Counted from the first letter of the stretch, positions 6,276 through 12,263 are shown. The stretch: 18,969 bases of DNA from Gammaproteobacteria bacterium (GCA_023228645.1 JALOAT010000064.1:1-18969), one strand, 5' to 3'. Notes: a model not told the origin generated them from the sequence alone. Made by a program: numbers and translations.

Positions 6276-6689
6276 ATGAAAATCTACAATTGCCTTTATT
6301 GTGGCACTGAAAATAAATGGTATCACAGTAAGACAAACAAATACTGTAATAATGTTTGTCAAGGAAAATATAAATGGCAGTTTGAAACATTGCCGAGAAT
6401 TCTAGCAGGTGGTGGTAAAGATCCATCAACGTTAAAAAAGTTTCTTATAGAAACAAGAGGCGAGGAATGTGAAGGTTGTAAAGTTGGACCAATTTATAAT
6501 GATTTGCCATTAGTATTACAGCTTGATCATATTGATGGTAATAGTGATAATAATTTGCCAAATAATTTAAGATTGTTGTGCCCTAATTGTCATTCACAAA
6601 CTGATACATATGCGGCCAAAGGACAGGGCACTAGATATCATAAAAAGAATAATAAAAGAAATTTATATTTGCAAGCTTATAAAGCATAA
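6276..6689 (+). CDS. HNH homing-endonuclease-like protein, 137 aa
   Basis: N-terminal zinc motif CLYCGTEN...YCNNVCQ (two CxxC-like pairs), then the HNH core: LQLDHIDGNSDNNLPNNLRL followed by LCPNCHSQTDTY, with catalytic H of LDH, the Asn of NNL and the H of CH. GEECEGC before the core supplies another zinc pair. Such proteins are free-standing homing nucleases that nick or cut phage DNA. The stop is 11 nt upstream of tRNA-Val. Confidence 0.88.
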   Translation: MKIYNCLYCGTENKWYHSKTNKYCNNVCQGKYKWQFETLPRILAGGGKDPSTLKKFLIETRGEECEGCKVGPIYNDLPLVLQLDHIDGNSDNNLPNNLRLLCPNCHSQTDTYAAKGQGTRYHKKNNKRNLYLQAYKA

Positions 6690-6700
6690 ATAAAATATAT

Positions 6701-6774
6701 GGGCGGTTAGTTAAATGGTATAACCTTGCTTTTACACAGCAATGTCGGGGGTTCAATTCCCTCACTGCCTACCA
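6701..6774 (+). tRNA. tRNA-Val(UAC)
   Basis: Acceptor GGGCGGT/ACTGCCT with two wobbles, D-arm GTT..AAC, anticodon stem TTGCT/AGCAA around TTTACAC, T-loop TTCAATT, discriminator A, encoded CCA. Confidence 0.93.
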
Positions 6775-6778
6775 CCAC

Positions 6779-6807
6779 ACAAAGCCCATCCTTGTGATGG
6801 GCTTTGT
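6779..6807 (+). terminator. Hairpin terminator after tRNA-Val
   Basis: ACAAAGCCCATC and GATGGGCTTTGT form a perfect 12-bp stem with a 5-nt loop. A run of T (ACTTTTTTG) begins ~12 nt later, so termination may be imperfect. Confidence 0.7.
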
Positions 6808-6858
6808 CGTGATAAGCACTTTTTTGTAATAAATCCTTAATATTAGGAGTTTGGTGTA

Positions 6859-7356
6859 GTGAAGATCGCGTTAATTGGTATGCCCACCAGTGGCAAATCA
6901 ACAATTTCAAATGAAATCACTAGACTTACTAATTATTCTCATATTGATCTTGATCATATGTTAGAGAACCGATTCGGAACAACATTGCAAGAATTTATTA
7001 ATTCATATGGTGAAAATGAATTTGTAGATCAAGAAAACTCATTAATGCTTGAAATTAAATATCCAGAAGATTGCATTATTTCCACAGGCGGAAGCGTCAT
7101 TTATGCCACAAGCGCGATGGAAAGGCTGAAAGCTGATGGTGTTCATTTTGTATATTTAAAAACCTCCATTTCAAAATTGGAGAAACGTTTGCACAACCAA
7201 CGTGATATGCGTGGCATCATTATGCGCGGCTGTAAAAATTGGTCAGAGCTATTAGCAAATAGAAGTGTACTTTATAGTAAATATGCGGATACCGTCATTG
7301 AAACTGACGGTTTATCTTTGAGTGATATCAGTCAAAAAATTATTGATCTGATGTGA
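6859..7356 (+). CDS. Shikimate-kinase-like P-loop kinase, GTG start
   Basis: GTG with TAGGAG upstream. Walker A GMPTSGKST at residues 7-15, then IDLDHMLE (the D-x-D of shikimate kinases), FGTTLQEFINSYGENEFVDQE (family 'I..if...GE..FR..E'; Arg of the shikimate-binding site is Val/Asp here), STGGSVI (family 'GGG', one Gly changed to Ser) and RDMRGI. Length 165 aa is normal. The altered substrate residues argue for a different small-molecule substrate than shikimate. Overlaps the next gene by TGATG. Confidence 0.75.
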   Translation: MKIALIGMPTSGKSTISNEITRLTNYSHIDLDHMLENRFGTTLQEFINSYGENEFVDQENSLMLEIKYPEDCIISTGGSVIYATSAMERLKADGVHFVYLKTSISKLEKRLHNQRDMRGIIMRGCKNWSELLANRSVLYSKYADTVIETDGLSLSDISQKIIDLM

Positions 7357-8192
7357 TGGAGAAATTGAATCAAATGATCAAATATAAAACTATTTGGATT
7401 AGTGATCTTCACCTTGGGAGTAAAGGAGCGTCTGCAAAAGAACTCCTTTCTTTTTTGAAATATACCGAGAGTGATAATTTATATTTGGTTGGCGATATTA
7501 TTGATATGTGGCAATTGAGTAAAAAATGGTATTGGCCAAAAGCGCATAATGAAGTAGTTCAAAAAGTCTTAAAAAAATCAAGAAAGGGAACTAATGTAAT
7601 TTATGTTCCTGGTAATCACGATGAAACAGTTAGAGATTTCTTACCCTTAATGCTGGGCGACATTGCTGTTGAATATGAATCAGAATATATTTCAGTTATG
7701 GGTGAACGATTCTTAATCACTCACGGCGATCTTTACGATGTTATTACTCGATACCATAAATGGATAGCTAAATTGGGTGATGCAGGGTATAATTTTTTAA
7801 TTAGCGTTAATAGATATTTGAATTGGTTTAGGCGAAAATTTAAAATGGGTTATTGGAGTCTGAGCCAATACGTGAAAACAAAAGTTAAAAATGCAGCATC
7901 TTTTATTGGTGATTATGAAAATTCAGTAGCAGAAGCCTGCAAGCTACGAAAATATGACGGTATTATATGTGGGCATATTCATCACGCAGAAATGCGAACA
8001 ATTGATGGCGTAAAATATTTCAATGATGGTGACTTTGTTGAATCAAAAACTGCATTAGTTGAAGAACTTGACGGATCATTTGTTATACTTTCCTGGCAGG
8101 ATGATTCATTAGTCGAAATCGCTCGTTGGTCACCAAACGCCACAAATGCAATTGCTCATAAAATACCAATAGTTTTGGTTAAGGATAATTAA
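7356..8192 (+). CDS. LpxH-like calcineurin-type metallophosphoesterase
   Basis: All metal motifs are present: SDLHLG (D-x-H), VGDIIDMW (GD), GNHDE (GNH-D/E), THGDLYD (H), GHIHHAE (GHxH). The long helical insert between THGD and GHIHH (RYHKWIAKLGDAGYNFLI...RRKFKMGYWSLS) is typical of UDP-2,3-diacylglucosamine hydrolases and their paralogues, where it binds lipid at the membrane. I start at ATG 7356 (TGATG overlap). Paired with a GT4 enzyme, this suggests remodelling of a host envelope glycolipid or a sugar-phosphate linkage. Confidence 0.85.
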   Translation: MEKLNQMIKYKTIWISDLHLGSKGASAKELLSFLKYTESDNLYLVGDIIDMWQLSKKWYWPKAHNEVVQKVLKKSRKGTNVIYVPGNHDETVRDFLPLMLGDIAVEYESEYISVMGERFLITHGDLYDVITRYHKWIAKLGDAGYNFLISVNRYLNWFRRKFKMGYWSLSQYVKTKVKNAASFIGDYENSVAEACKLRKYDGIICGHIHHAEMRTIDGVKYFNDGDFVESKTALVEELDGSFVILSWQDDSLVEIARWSPNATNAIAHKIPIVLVKDN

Positions 8193-9187
8193 TGAAAATA
8201 TTAATAATTAGTGATTTAACATCTAAACAAATTAACGGTGTGGTCACTACTTTTCAAAATACAATTAAGGAATTGAAAAGTAGAGATTATGAAGTGAATG
8301 AAATCAATGCTGATATGTTCAGAAGCCTGCCCTGTCCGGGATATAGGGAAATTAGACTATCGTCTGTGACTCCTAAAATCATCGGTCAACATATTGAAAA
8401 TTTTAATCCAGATTATATTCATATTGCCACTGAAGGCCCGATTGGGTTGGCGGCGCGTTCATACTTGCGTTCAATCGGTGACAAATGGTCATCAAGCTTT
8501 CACACTAAATTTGCTGAATTTGTTGAGGCTAAAATTGGCTTTGGTGCGAATCTAATATGGAAATTTTTGAAATGGGCATATAGGGACGATGCATTCATTT
8601 TAACAACTACCTCATCGATGCGAGACGAGCTTGTCTCTCACGGTTTTAATCGAGAAAGAATAAGAACTTGGTCAAGAGGTGTTGATCCTGATATTTTTGT
8701 GCCTAATCCTTTTGGGCAAAAGGATTTAATTTTCCTAAATGTTGGACGAGTGTCTGTTGAAAAAGGCTTGGAGGATTTTTATAAACTCAATCTACCTGGT
8801 CATAAGATTCAAGTCGGCGAAGGCCCTGAATTGGAAAAATATAAGAAAAAATATCCAGATGTGGAATTTGTTGGTGCAAAGCGTGGCAAAGAGTTGGCTG
8901 CGTATTATAGAAATGCATCTGTTATGGTATTTCCTAGTAGGGCTGATACTTTTGGTGTAGTTATTATTGAGTCAATGAGGTGTGGAACCCCGGTTGCGGC
9001 TTATCCGGTTACTGGACCAATTGATATTATTCAAAATGGTAAAAATGGTTTTATGAGTGAAAATCTATCTGACGCCATTGATGAATGTTTAAAAATTGAC
9101 CGCAAAAAAGTGCTATTCAATTCAAATCAATATAATTGGAAAGATGCTACTGATAAATTCGTTAAAGCACTTATACGTAGAAAGTGA
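8192..9187 (+). CDS. GT4-family glycosyltransferase
   Basis: GT-B fold, 331 aa. N-terminal SDLTSKQINGVVTTFQNTIK (the glycine-rich acceptor-side start of GT4 enzymes), middle FHTKFAEFVEAKIG, SRGVDPDIF linker, VGRVSVEKGLEDF at the donor-side domain, and SRADTFGVVIIESMRCGTPV, the E-x7-E-type donor-binding segment. The closest known group is the GDP-mannose-dependent mannosyltransferase / SQD2-like set acting on lipids. Overlaps the phosphoesterase by TAATG, so the two are made together. Confidence 0.85.
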   Translation: MKILIISDLTSKQINGVVTTFQNTIKELKSRDYEVNEINADMFRSLPCPGYREIRLSSVTPKIIGQHIENFNPDYIHIATEGPIGLAARSYLRSIGDKWSSSFHTKFAEFVEAKIGFGANLIWKFLKWAYRDDAFILTTTSSMRDELVSHGFNRERIRTWSRGVDPDIFVPNPFGQKDLIFLNVGRVSVEKGLEDFYKLNLPGHKIQVGEGPELEKYKKKYPDVEFVGAKRGKELAAYYRNASVMVFPSRADTFGVVIIESMRCGTPVAAYPVTGPIDIIQNGKNGFMSENLSDAIDECLKIDRKKVLFNSNQYNWKDATDKFVKALIRRK

Positions 9188-9201
9188 TAACTACTTAGTG
9201 A

Positions 9202-9768
9202 TTAATTAACTGGATCAGTGATCACTATTGTATTGCCACGTAGCATAACATTGTCTGGATTGAAATCAAAATACTCAAAATTCTTAGCAATCAAGTCTAA
9301 AGCTTTTTTAATACCTGGCTGATTTTTATCAAGCTCGTCAATTTTGGCCAACATTGTTTCCGTGCCTTCTGGGCTCATATGCGATCTTGAATTTTTAACA
9401 TAGTTTAGATAGTTGTAAACTGGCGCTAGACCTAACTGTATGTATTTGGCTTTATCAACTGGTTCGAGACGTTCTATCCTTATAGCAGTATATCGGTCAT
9501 TAATTTGGAACATTTTTCCTTTGATTTTTGGAAAGTGATCATTAGGATTGGATAGAGTGAGGTTGATGAATTTCTTGTACGATGAATCGTCATTGTCGAA
9601 AATTTTAACAATAGTATTTTCGCCAGGTTTAGCCCACACGCTGGCATATGCACCGCGGCCAATTTTTTCATAGCCGTTAGATTTCAATATGTTACCTGCC
9701 AGCCCACGTGTCCTGGGCATATCTAATTCATTTAAAATTTTGTTATTGACAAACTCATCCAATCGCAT
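9202..9768 (-). CDS. Protein-kinase-like protein, truncated C-lobe, capsid-targeting-like start
   Basis: Residues 37-44 are a kinase glycine loop (GRGAYASV), K55 sits in IVKIF, D168 and N173 in FDFNPDNVML match the catalytic loop, and D185 in ITDPV replaces DFG. The protein stops three residues after that Asp, so activation loop and C-lobe helices are missing, though an aminoglycoside-kinase/HipA-like small fold could still work. The start MRLDEFVNNKILNEL has an (L/I)xE site (L12-N13-E14) as in T4 internal proteins. It is convergent with the operon above and sits behind a TTCAATAAATA box. Confidence 0.7.
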   Translation of the reverse strand: MRLDEFVNNKILNELDMPRTRGLAGNILKSNGYEKIGRGAYASVWAKPGENTIVKIFDNDDSSYKKFINLTLSNPNDHFPKIKGKMFQINDRYTAIRIERLEPVDKAKYIQLGLAPVYNYLNYVKNSRSHMSPEGTETMLAKIDELDKNQPGIKKALDLIAKNFEYFDFNPDNVMLRGNTIVITDPVN

Positions 9769-9794
9769 ATATTATGGTCCATATAAACACACCG

Positions 9795-9806
9795 ATATTT
9801 ATTGAA
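9795..9806 (-). promoter_or_regulatory. T4-late-type promoter box (minus strand)
   Basis: Minus strand reads TTCAATAAATAT, 27 nt upstream of the kinase-like ATG, same string and spacing class as the boxes at 884 and 13904. Confidence 0.5.
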
Positions 9807-9847
9807 AAATAAATTCGAAAAATTTACAAAAAGTTTAGAAAAAGTGG

Positions 9848-9883
9848 TTGACACGGAATAAATAGTTTTGTAAAGTATAAATA
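9848..9883 (+). promoter_or_regulatory. Sigma70 promoter overlapping a TATAAATA box
   Basis: TTGACA (9848-9853), 17-nt spacer, TAAAGT (9871-9876); TATAAATA (9876-9883) directly follows. It could serve early (host sigma70) and late (phage sigma) transcription of the gene at 9928. Confidence 0.7.
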
Positions 9884-9927
9884 CATTAGCGCAGGAAGCG
9901 CATTTTAAAAGGAATAGGGAACTTCAA

Positions 9928-10032
9928 ATGTTTACGAAATTTGGACAATTTAAGGGACAGAAAGCTGTTGCGACAGTCGCAGCGGATCGTATGACCTTTG
10001 ATTGGGCCATTACGGAGGGTGTTCGAGAATAA
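9928..10032 (+). CDS. 34-aa peptide with private promoter and terminator
   Basis: AAAAGGAATAGGGA precedes ATG 9928. The product starts MFTKFGQFKGQKAVATVAAD and ends in an acidic/aromatic tail. No transmembrane segment or known motif. A near-consensus promoter and a strong intrinsic terminator flank it, so it should form an abundant ~190-nt transcript; the RNA itself could be the functional product. GCGC-AGGAA-GCGC in the 5' leader (9890s) forms a small hairpin. Confidence 0.6.
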   Translation: MFTKFGQFKGQKAVATVAADRMTFDWAITEGVRE

Positions 10033-10061
10033 AGTTTAAGAAAAAACTTAATTCGAAGGGC

Positions 10062-10093
10062 ACCCGGGAAAAGGAAACTTTCCCGGGTTTTTT
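10062..10093 (+). terminator. Intrinsic terminator
   Basis: ACCCGGGAAA / TTTCCCGGGT, perfect 10-bp stem, 7-nt loop, followed by six T. Closes the unit of the 34-aa gene just before the tRNA array. Confidence 0.92.
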
Positions 10094-10104
10094 ATTACTT
10101 AAAT

Positions 10105-10179
10105 GGACGATTAGCTCAGCGGTAGAGCGGCACCTCGACACGGTGAAGGCCACTGGTTCAATCCCAGTATCGTCCACCA
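10105..10179 (+). tRNA. tRNA-Val(GAC), C33
   Basis: Acceptor GGACGAT/ATCGTCC, D-arm GCTC..GAGC, anticodon stem CACC/GGTG around TCGACAC, T-loop TTCAATC, encoded CCA. Position 33 is C instead of the near-universal U, so decoding may be altered; GAC at 34-36 gives Val. Confidence 0.8.
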
Positions 10180-10186
10180 AATATAT

Positions 10187-10261
10187 GGCCCTGTAGCTCA
10201 GTGGTAGAGCGGTAGACTGAAAATCTGCGCGTCGGCAGTTCGATCCTGCCTGGGGCCACCA
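10187..10261 (+). tRNA. tRNA-Phe(GAA)
   Basis: Acceptor GGCCCTG/TGGGGCC (two wobbles), anticodon stem GTAGA/TCTGC around CTGAAAA, T-loop TTCGATC, encoded CCA. Confidence 0.93.
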
Positions 10262-10296
10262 AGTGGAAATGCGGAACGAGACCGCTGGTAACCACT
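10262..10296 (+). ncRNA. Compact hairpin RNA abutting tRNA-Phe
   Basis: AGTGG/CCACT, internal loop AAAT against TGGTAA, GCGG/CCGC, loop AACGAGA. It begins at the base after the tRNA CCA, so tRNA 3' processing would set its 5' end. Confidence 0.5.
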
Positions 10297-10324
10297 TTAA
10301 ATAAACCTAAATGGGCGTGATGTG

Positions 10325-10425
10325 GATGAAATTGGTGGCGGTAACACCAAGAGTAAAAATCATCAATAGAGGACAAAATGATCCTCTATAGCGGTCAAGC
10401 CAAAACGCTGGCAATATAGATCGCT
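10325..10425 (+). ncRNA. Multi-hairpin intergenic RNA
   Basis: Three consecutive helices: GATG/CATC enclosing TTGGTG-7 nt-CACCAA; ATAGAGGA-8 nt-TCCTCTAT (perfect 8 bp); AGCGGTC/GATCGCT (one wobble) enclosing GCC/GGC. No open reading frame. Probably a stable RNA or spacer protecting the polycistronic tRNA transcript. Confidence 0.5.
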
Positions 10426-10445
10426 GGATACAAAAGCGAAAATAT

Positions 10446-10519
10446 GGTCCTGTAATTCAATGGTAGAATAGCCGCCTGATAAGCGGTCAACGAAAGTTCG
10501 ATTCTTTCCTGGACCACCA
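10446..10519 (+). tRNA. tRNA-Ile(GAU)
   Basis: Acceptor GGTCCTG/CTGGACC with one T-T mismatch, D-arm ATTC..GAAT, anticodon stem GCCGC/GCGGT around CTGATAA, T-loop TTCGATT, encoded CCA. Confidence 0.9.
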
Positions 10520-10531
10520 ATTTATTTTGAC

Positions 10532-10603
10532 GCGCGAAGGACAAGATGGTTAGTCACAGGTCTCATAAGCCTGATCCTGGTGGGTTCGAGCACCACTCTC
10601 GCA
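10532..10603 (+). tRNA. tRNA with CAU anticodon (Met or Ile2)
   Basis: Anticodon stem CAGGT/GCCTG around CTCATAA, T-arm around TTCGAGC, D-arm GAC..GTC. The acceptor GCGCGAA/CTCTCGC has mismatches and CCA is not encoded, so exact ends are uncertain. Confidence 0.75.
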
Positions 10604-10610
10604 ACAAAAT

Positions 10611-10684
10611 GGCTCTATGATATATGGGTATTATGCTTGACTGTCTATCAGGCAAACCGGGTTCGAGTCCCGGTAGAGTCGCCA
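10611..10684 (+). tRNA. tRNA-Asp(GUC)
   Basis: Acceptor GGCTCTA/TAGAGTC, anticodon stem CTTGA/TCAGG around CTGTCTA, T-arm CCGGG/CCCGG, G73 (Asp identity), encoded CCA. Confidence 0.92.
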
Positions 10685-10687
10685 ATT

Positions 10688-10763
10688 GCCCCAAAAGCTC
10701 AACTGGAAGAGCAGACCGCTTCTAACGGTAAGGGTGTGGGTTCGAGTCCTACTTGGGGCGCCA
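10688..10763 (+). tRNA. tRNA-Arg(UCU)
   Basis: Acceptor GCCCCAA/TTGGGGC, D-arm GCTC..GAGC, anticodon stem ACCG/CGGT around CTTCTAA, G73, encoded CCA. Confidence 0.93.
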
Positions 10764-10787
10764 ATTACTGTTTCGGAGGATAACGAA

Positions 10788-10814
10788 ATGACTATGCAGG
10801 AAGCAAGAAGCTAA
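10788..10814 (+). CDS. 8-codon leader ORF with strong ribosome site
   Basis: GGAGGA 7 nt before ATG; MTMQEARS then TAA. It may be a leader peptide, or the original 5' end of the next gene split by a -1 frame change: the frame of that gene is open through KKLKLGKKFKK just upstream. Confidence 0.35.
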   Translation: MTMQEARS

Positions 10815-10837
10815 AATTAGGAAAAAAGTTCAAAAAA

Positions 10838-11110
10838 ATGGTTCCACTTTATAGGCATTTTGCTCGAGAGTGGGAAGAAGAACTTGATTTTAGTGAAGAA
10901 ATGCTGTATGAATTATACTTAAACGAGTCAAAAGGAATTGGCTCCATAAGTAGGACCAACGGTTTTGCTCACGGAAAGAAGATTTTAAGCATTACTGTTG
11001 AGATGTGGAAAGAGGATCTTTGGATAACATTGTTTCCGTGGGAATTATTCGAAGATCCTCAATTACCAGATTGGTGGATCATTAGTGTATTCTCAATCGA
11101 TAAAAAATAG
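10838..11110 (+). CDS. Hypothetical protein, 90 aa
   Basis: ATG after AGGAAAAAAG. MVPLYRHFAREWEEELDFSE..., then strands ILSITVEMW and LWITLFPWEL; Trp-rich C-terminus. No family recognised. See the leader ORF for a possible upstream frameshift. Confidence 0.55.
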   Translation: MVPLYRHFAREWEEELDFSEEMLYELYLNESKGIGSISRTNGFAHGKKILSITVEMWKEDLWITLFPWELFEDPQLPDWWIISVFSIDKK

Positions 11111-11118
11111 GTGTTTTG

Positions 11119-11520
11119 ATGGTTTGTTTAATTTTAGGTGATAGTATAGCAGTTGGTACCCACCAAGCATTGGCGTATCAGCATACTGAATGCATACGCC
11201 AAGCTAAAGTTGGCATTTCATCAAAAGTAATTGACAGGTATCCTGTAGTTGAAAACGCTGACACTGTTGTAATTTCTGCCGGATCAAATGATGATCCAAG
11301 AAATAATAACGTTCCAACATTTGAACATATCAGGACAAAATATATTGGTAAAAAGGTAGTTTGGATACTTCCTAGAAACCGAACTTTAGCCAATCAAGTA
11401 TTACAAGTTGCCAGAAAATATGGTGATGCTTATGTTGATGGTGTTGGGTTTAAGTCAAATGACAATTTACACCCAGCTAGTTATGCAAGTATGGCTCGGG
11501 CAGTCAAAACTAAAATGTAA
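11119..11520 (+). CDS. SGNH/GDSL-type hydrolase-like protein, 133 aa
   Basis: Block I LILGDSIAVGT (Ser nucleophile in GDS), block III ISAGSNDDP (GxND, Asn oxyanion) and block V DNLHPASYASMA (D-x-x-H dyad), in the right order. The family hydrolyses esters, including acyl groups on glycans and lipids. At 133 aa it is a minimal version; the block II Gly is probably in AKVGISS. Start at ATG 11119. No signal peptide, so a cytoplasmic or virion role. Confidence 0.8.
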   Translation: MVCLILGDSIAVGTHQALAYQHTECIRQAKVGISSKVIDRYPVVENADTVVISAGSNDDPRNNNVPTFEHIRTKYIGKKVVWILPRNRTLANQVLQVARKYGDAYVDGVGFKSNDNLHPASYASMARAVKTKM

Positions 11521-11587
11521 ATTTTCTAAAGAATTGATTCTTTAATTAGTATGGTGAAAGTTTGGCCTGAAAACAAACTTAGAAAAT
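11521..11587 (+). ncRNA. Three-way-junction RNA abutting tRNA-Ala
   Basis: P1 ATTTTCT (11521-11527)/AGAAAAT (11581-11587); P2 AAAGAA-TTGA-TTCTTT (11528-11543); P3 AAGTTTG-9 nt-CAAACTT (11558-11580). The helices stack with no unpaired base at two of three joints. It starts right after the hydrolase stop and ends one base before tRNA-Ala, so RNase P would release its 3' end. Confidence 0.6.
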
Positions 11588-11663
11588 GGGGAATTAGCTC
11601 ATCTGGGAGAGCACTTGATTTGCATTCAAGAGGTGATCGGTTCGAGTCCGATATTCTCCACCA
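11588..11663 (+). tRNA. tRNA-Ala(UGC)
   Basis: Acceptor GGGGAAT/ATTCTCC, anticodon stem CTTGA/TCAAG around TTTGCAT, T-arm ATCGG/CCGAT, encoded CCA. Confidence 0.92.
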
Positions 11664-11667
11664 TTAT

Positions 11668-11774
11668 GTATAGTAAGATCCCAGGGCGGGTCGACGGATA
11701 AATCCACAGTATTCATTTAATGAATATGCTAATGGTATCGTTTTAGGTTGGTTCGATCCCAGCACTATACACCA
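11668..11774 (+). tRNA. Atypical class-II-size tRNA-like gene, UUA in anticodon position
   Basis: Perfect 7-bp acceptor GTATAGT/ACTATAC, T-arm GTTGG/CCAGC around TTCGATC, encoded CCA. A perfect 5-bp stem TATTC/GAATA holds a 7-nt loop ATTTAAT, which puts UUA at 34-36 (cognate codon UAA). The segment between acceptor and this arm is 35 nt, about twice normal, and folds as two hairpins (GA-CCC/GGG-TC and GGAT/ATCC). A 20-nt variable region follows. It may be an ochre-suppressor-type tRNA, a Leu(UAA) relative with a shifted loop, or a non-decoding RNA. Confidence 0.5.
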
Positions 11775-11861
11775 ACCAAAGATGCGTAGGATGCAGATAC
11801 TTCGATACTTTGTCTCGTACACAAACCAAAAAAAGACTGTATTCGCTTTTATCACTTTGGT
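11775..11861 (+). ncRNA. Permuted-tRNA-associated RNA element, copy 1 (no tRNA)
   Basis: P1 ACCAAAG (11775-11781)/CTTTGGT (11855-11861); joint AU; GCGUA (11784-11788); P2 GGATGCAG (11789-11796)/CTGTATTC (11837-11844); UACUUCG at 11798-11804; 3' joint UUUAUCA. The joint pair is U-A here but A-U in the other copies, a compensatory change. The 32-nt insert holds a 5-bp TTTGT/ACAAA hairpin shaped like an anticodon arm. Confidence 0.75.
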
Positions 11862-11868
11862 AATTATT

Positions 11869-12012
11869 TTGATCAGTAGCGTAGGATTGGGTTACTTCGA
11901 TTGCAACTCGACCGATGGGGGTTCGATTCCCTCTTCCTCCACAAACTTTATGGGGGAATAGCTTAATGGACAAAGCGGTAAAATTTCTCGATTCGCCTTT
12001 ATCTCTGATCAA
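11869..12012 (+). ncRNA. Permuted-tRNA RNA element, copy 2
   Basis: P1 TTGATCAG (11869-11876)/CTGATCAA (12005-12012), perfect 8 bp; GCGUA 11879-11883; P2 GGATTGGG (11884-11891)/CTCGATTC (11987-11994); UACUUCG 11893-11899; 3' joint UUUAUCU. The insert is a circularly permuted tRNA-Cys (next entry). Confidence 0.82.
11897..11979 (+). tRNA. Circularly permuted tRNA-Cys(GCA)
   Basis: The 3' part comes first (11897-11941): anticodon loop TTGCAAC with 3' stem strand TCGAC, T-arm GGGGG/CCCTC around TTCGATT, acceptor strand TTCCTCC, discriminator A. After a 10-nt spacer comes the 5' part (11952-11979): acceptor strand GGGGGAA, TA, D-arm GCTT..AAGC, GG. Joining 5' part ...GCGG to TCGA... restores stem GTCGA/TCGAC and a full cloverleaf. 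CCA is not encoded. No other Cys tRNA is in the window. Confidence 0.82.
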
Positions 12013-12019
12013 TCTTTTA

Positions 12020-12123
12020 TGGGGATGCTGGACGCGCCAGCCCTGGGAACCCGGGGTATCCCGCAATTTAAATTAATTTGCTTTGCGCGCGGCGAGACGG
12101 TTCAATTCCGTTTATCTCCACCA
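12020..12123 (+). tRNA. Atypical long tRNA-like gene, anticodon unresolved
   Basis: Acceptor GGGGATG/TATCTCC (two wobbles), T-arm GACGG/CCGTT around TTCAATT, CCA at the end. The ~75 nt between do not fit a cloverleaf: GCTGG-ACGCG-CCAGC, a CCC/GGG hairpin, and GGGAT (12021-)/ATCCC closing both as a GC-rich junction. Either a tRNA with insertions or a tRNA 3' end fused to another RNA. Confidence 0.45.
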
Positions 12124-12135
12124 AAACAAGAAAAC

Positions 12136-12263
12136 GGCAGCGTAACTTAGTCTATACTAGTTAACATTGACTAAGCCATCGAGTGAAAGTAGTAGAGTTT
12201 GGTGTAGGCATACACTTAAAACTGATTTAGTCTCTACATTAATATTGAAGCGGTGATGCTGCC
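12136..12263 (+). ncRNA. Structured RNA, 128 nt, closed by GGCAGC/GCTGCC
   Basis: Outer stem 12136-12141/12258-12263; CTTAGTC (12046-region copy at 12146-12152)/GACTAAG (12169-12175); GTAGAG (12192-12197)/CTCTAC (12232-12237) enclosing GTGTA-GGCA-TACAC. It begins CAGCGTA like the permuted-tRNA elements, but P2 and the UUUAUCU side do not fit, so I keep it apart. Confidence 0.5.

Noticed and set aside
7353..7355. GTG start for the LpxH-like gene
   Set aside because: ATG 7356 directly follows in frame and gives the usual TGATG coupling.
8739..8960. Frame within the glycosyltransferase gene
   Set aside because: Shadow of a well-supported GT4 gene in another frame.
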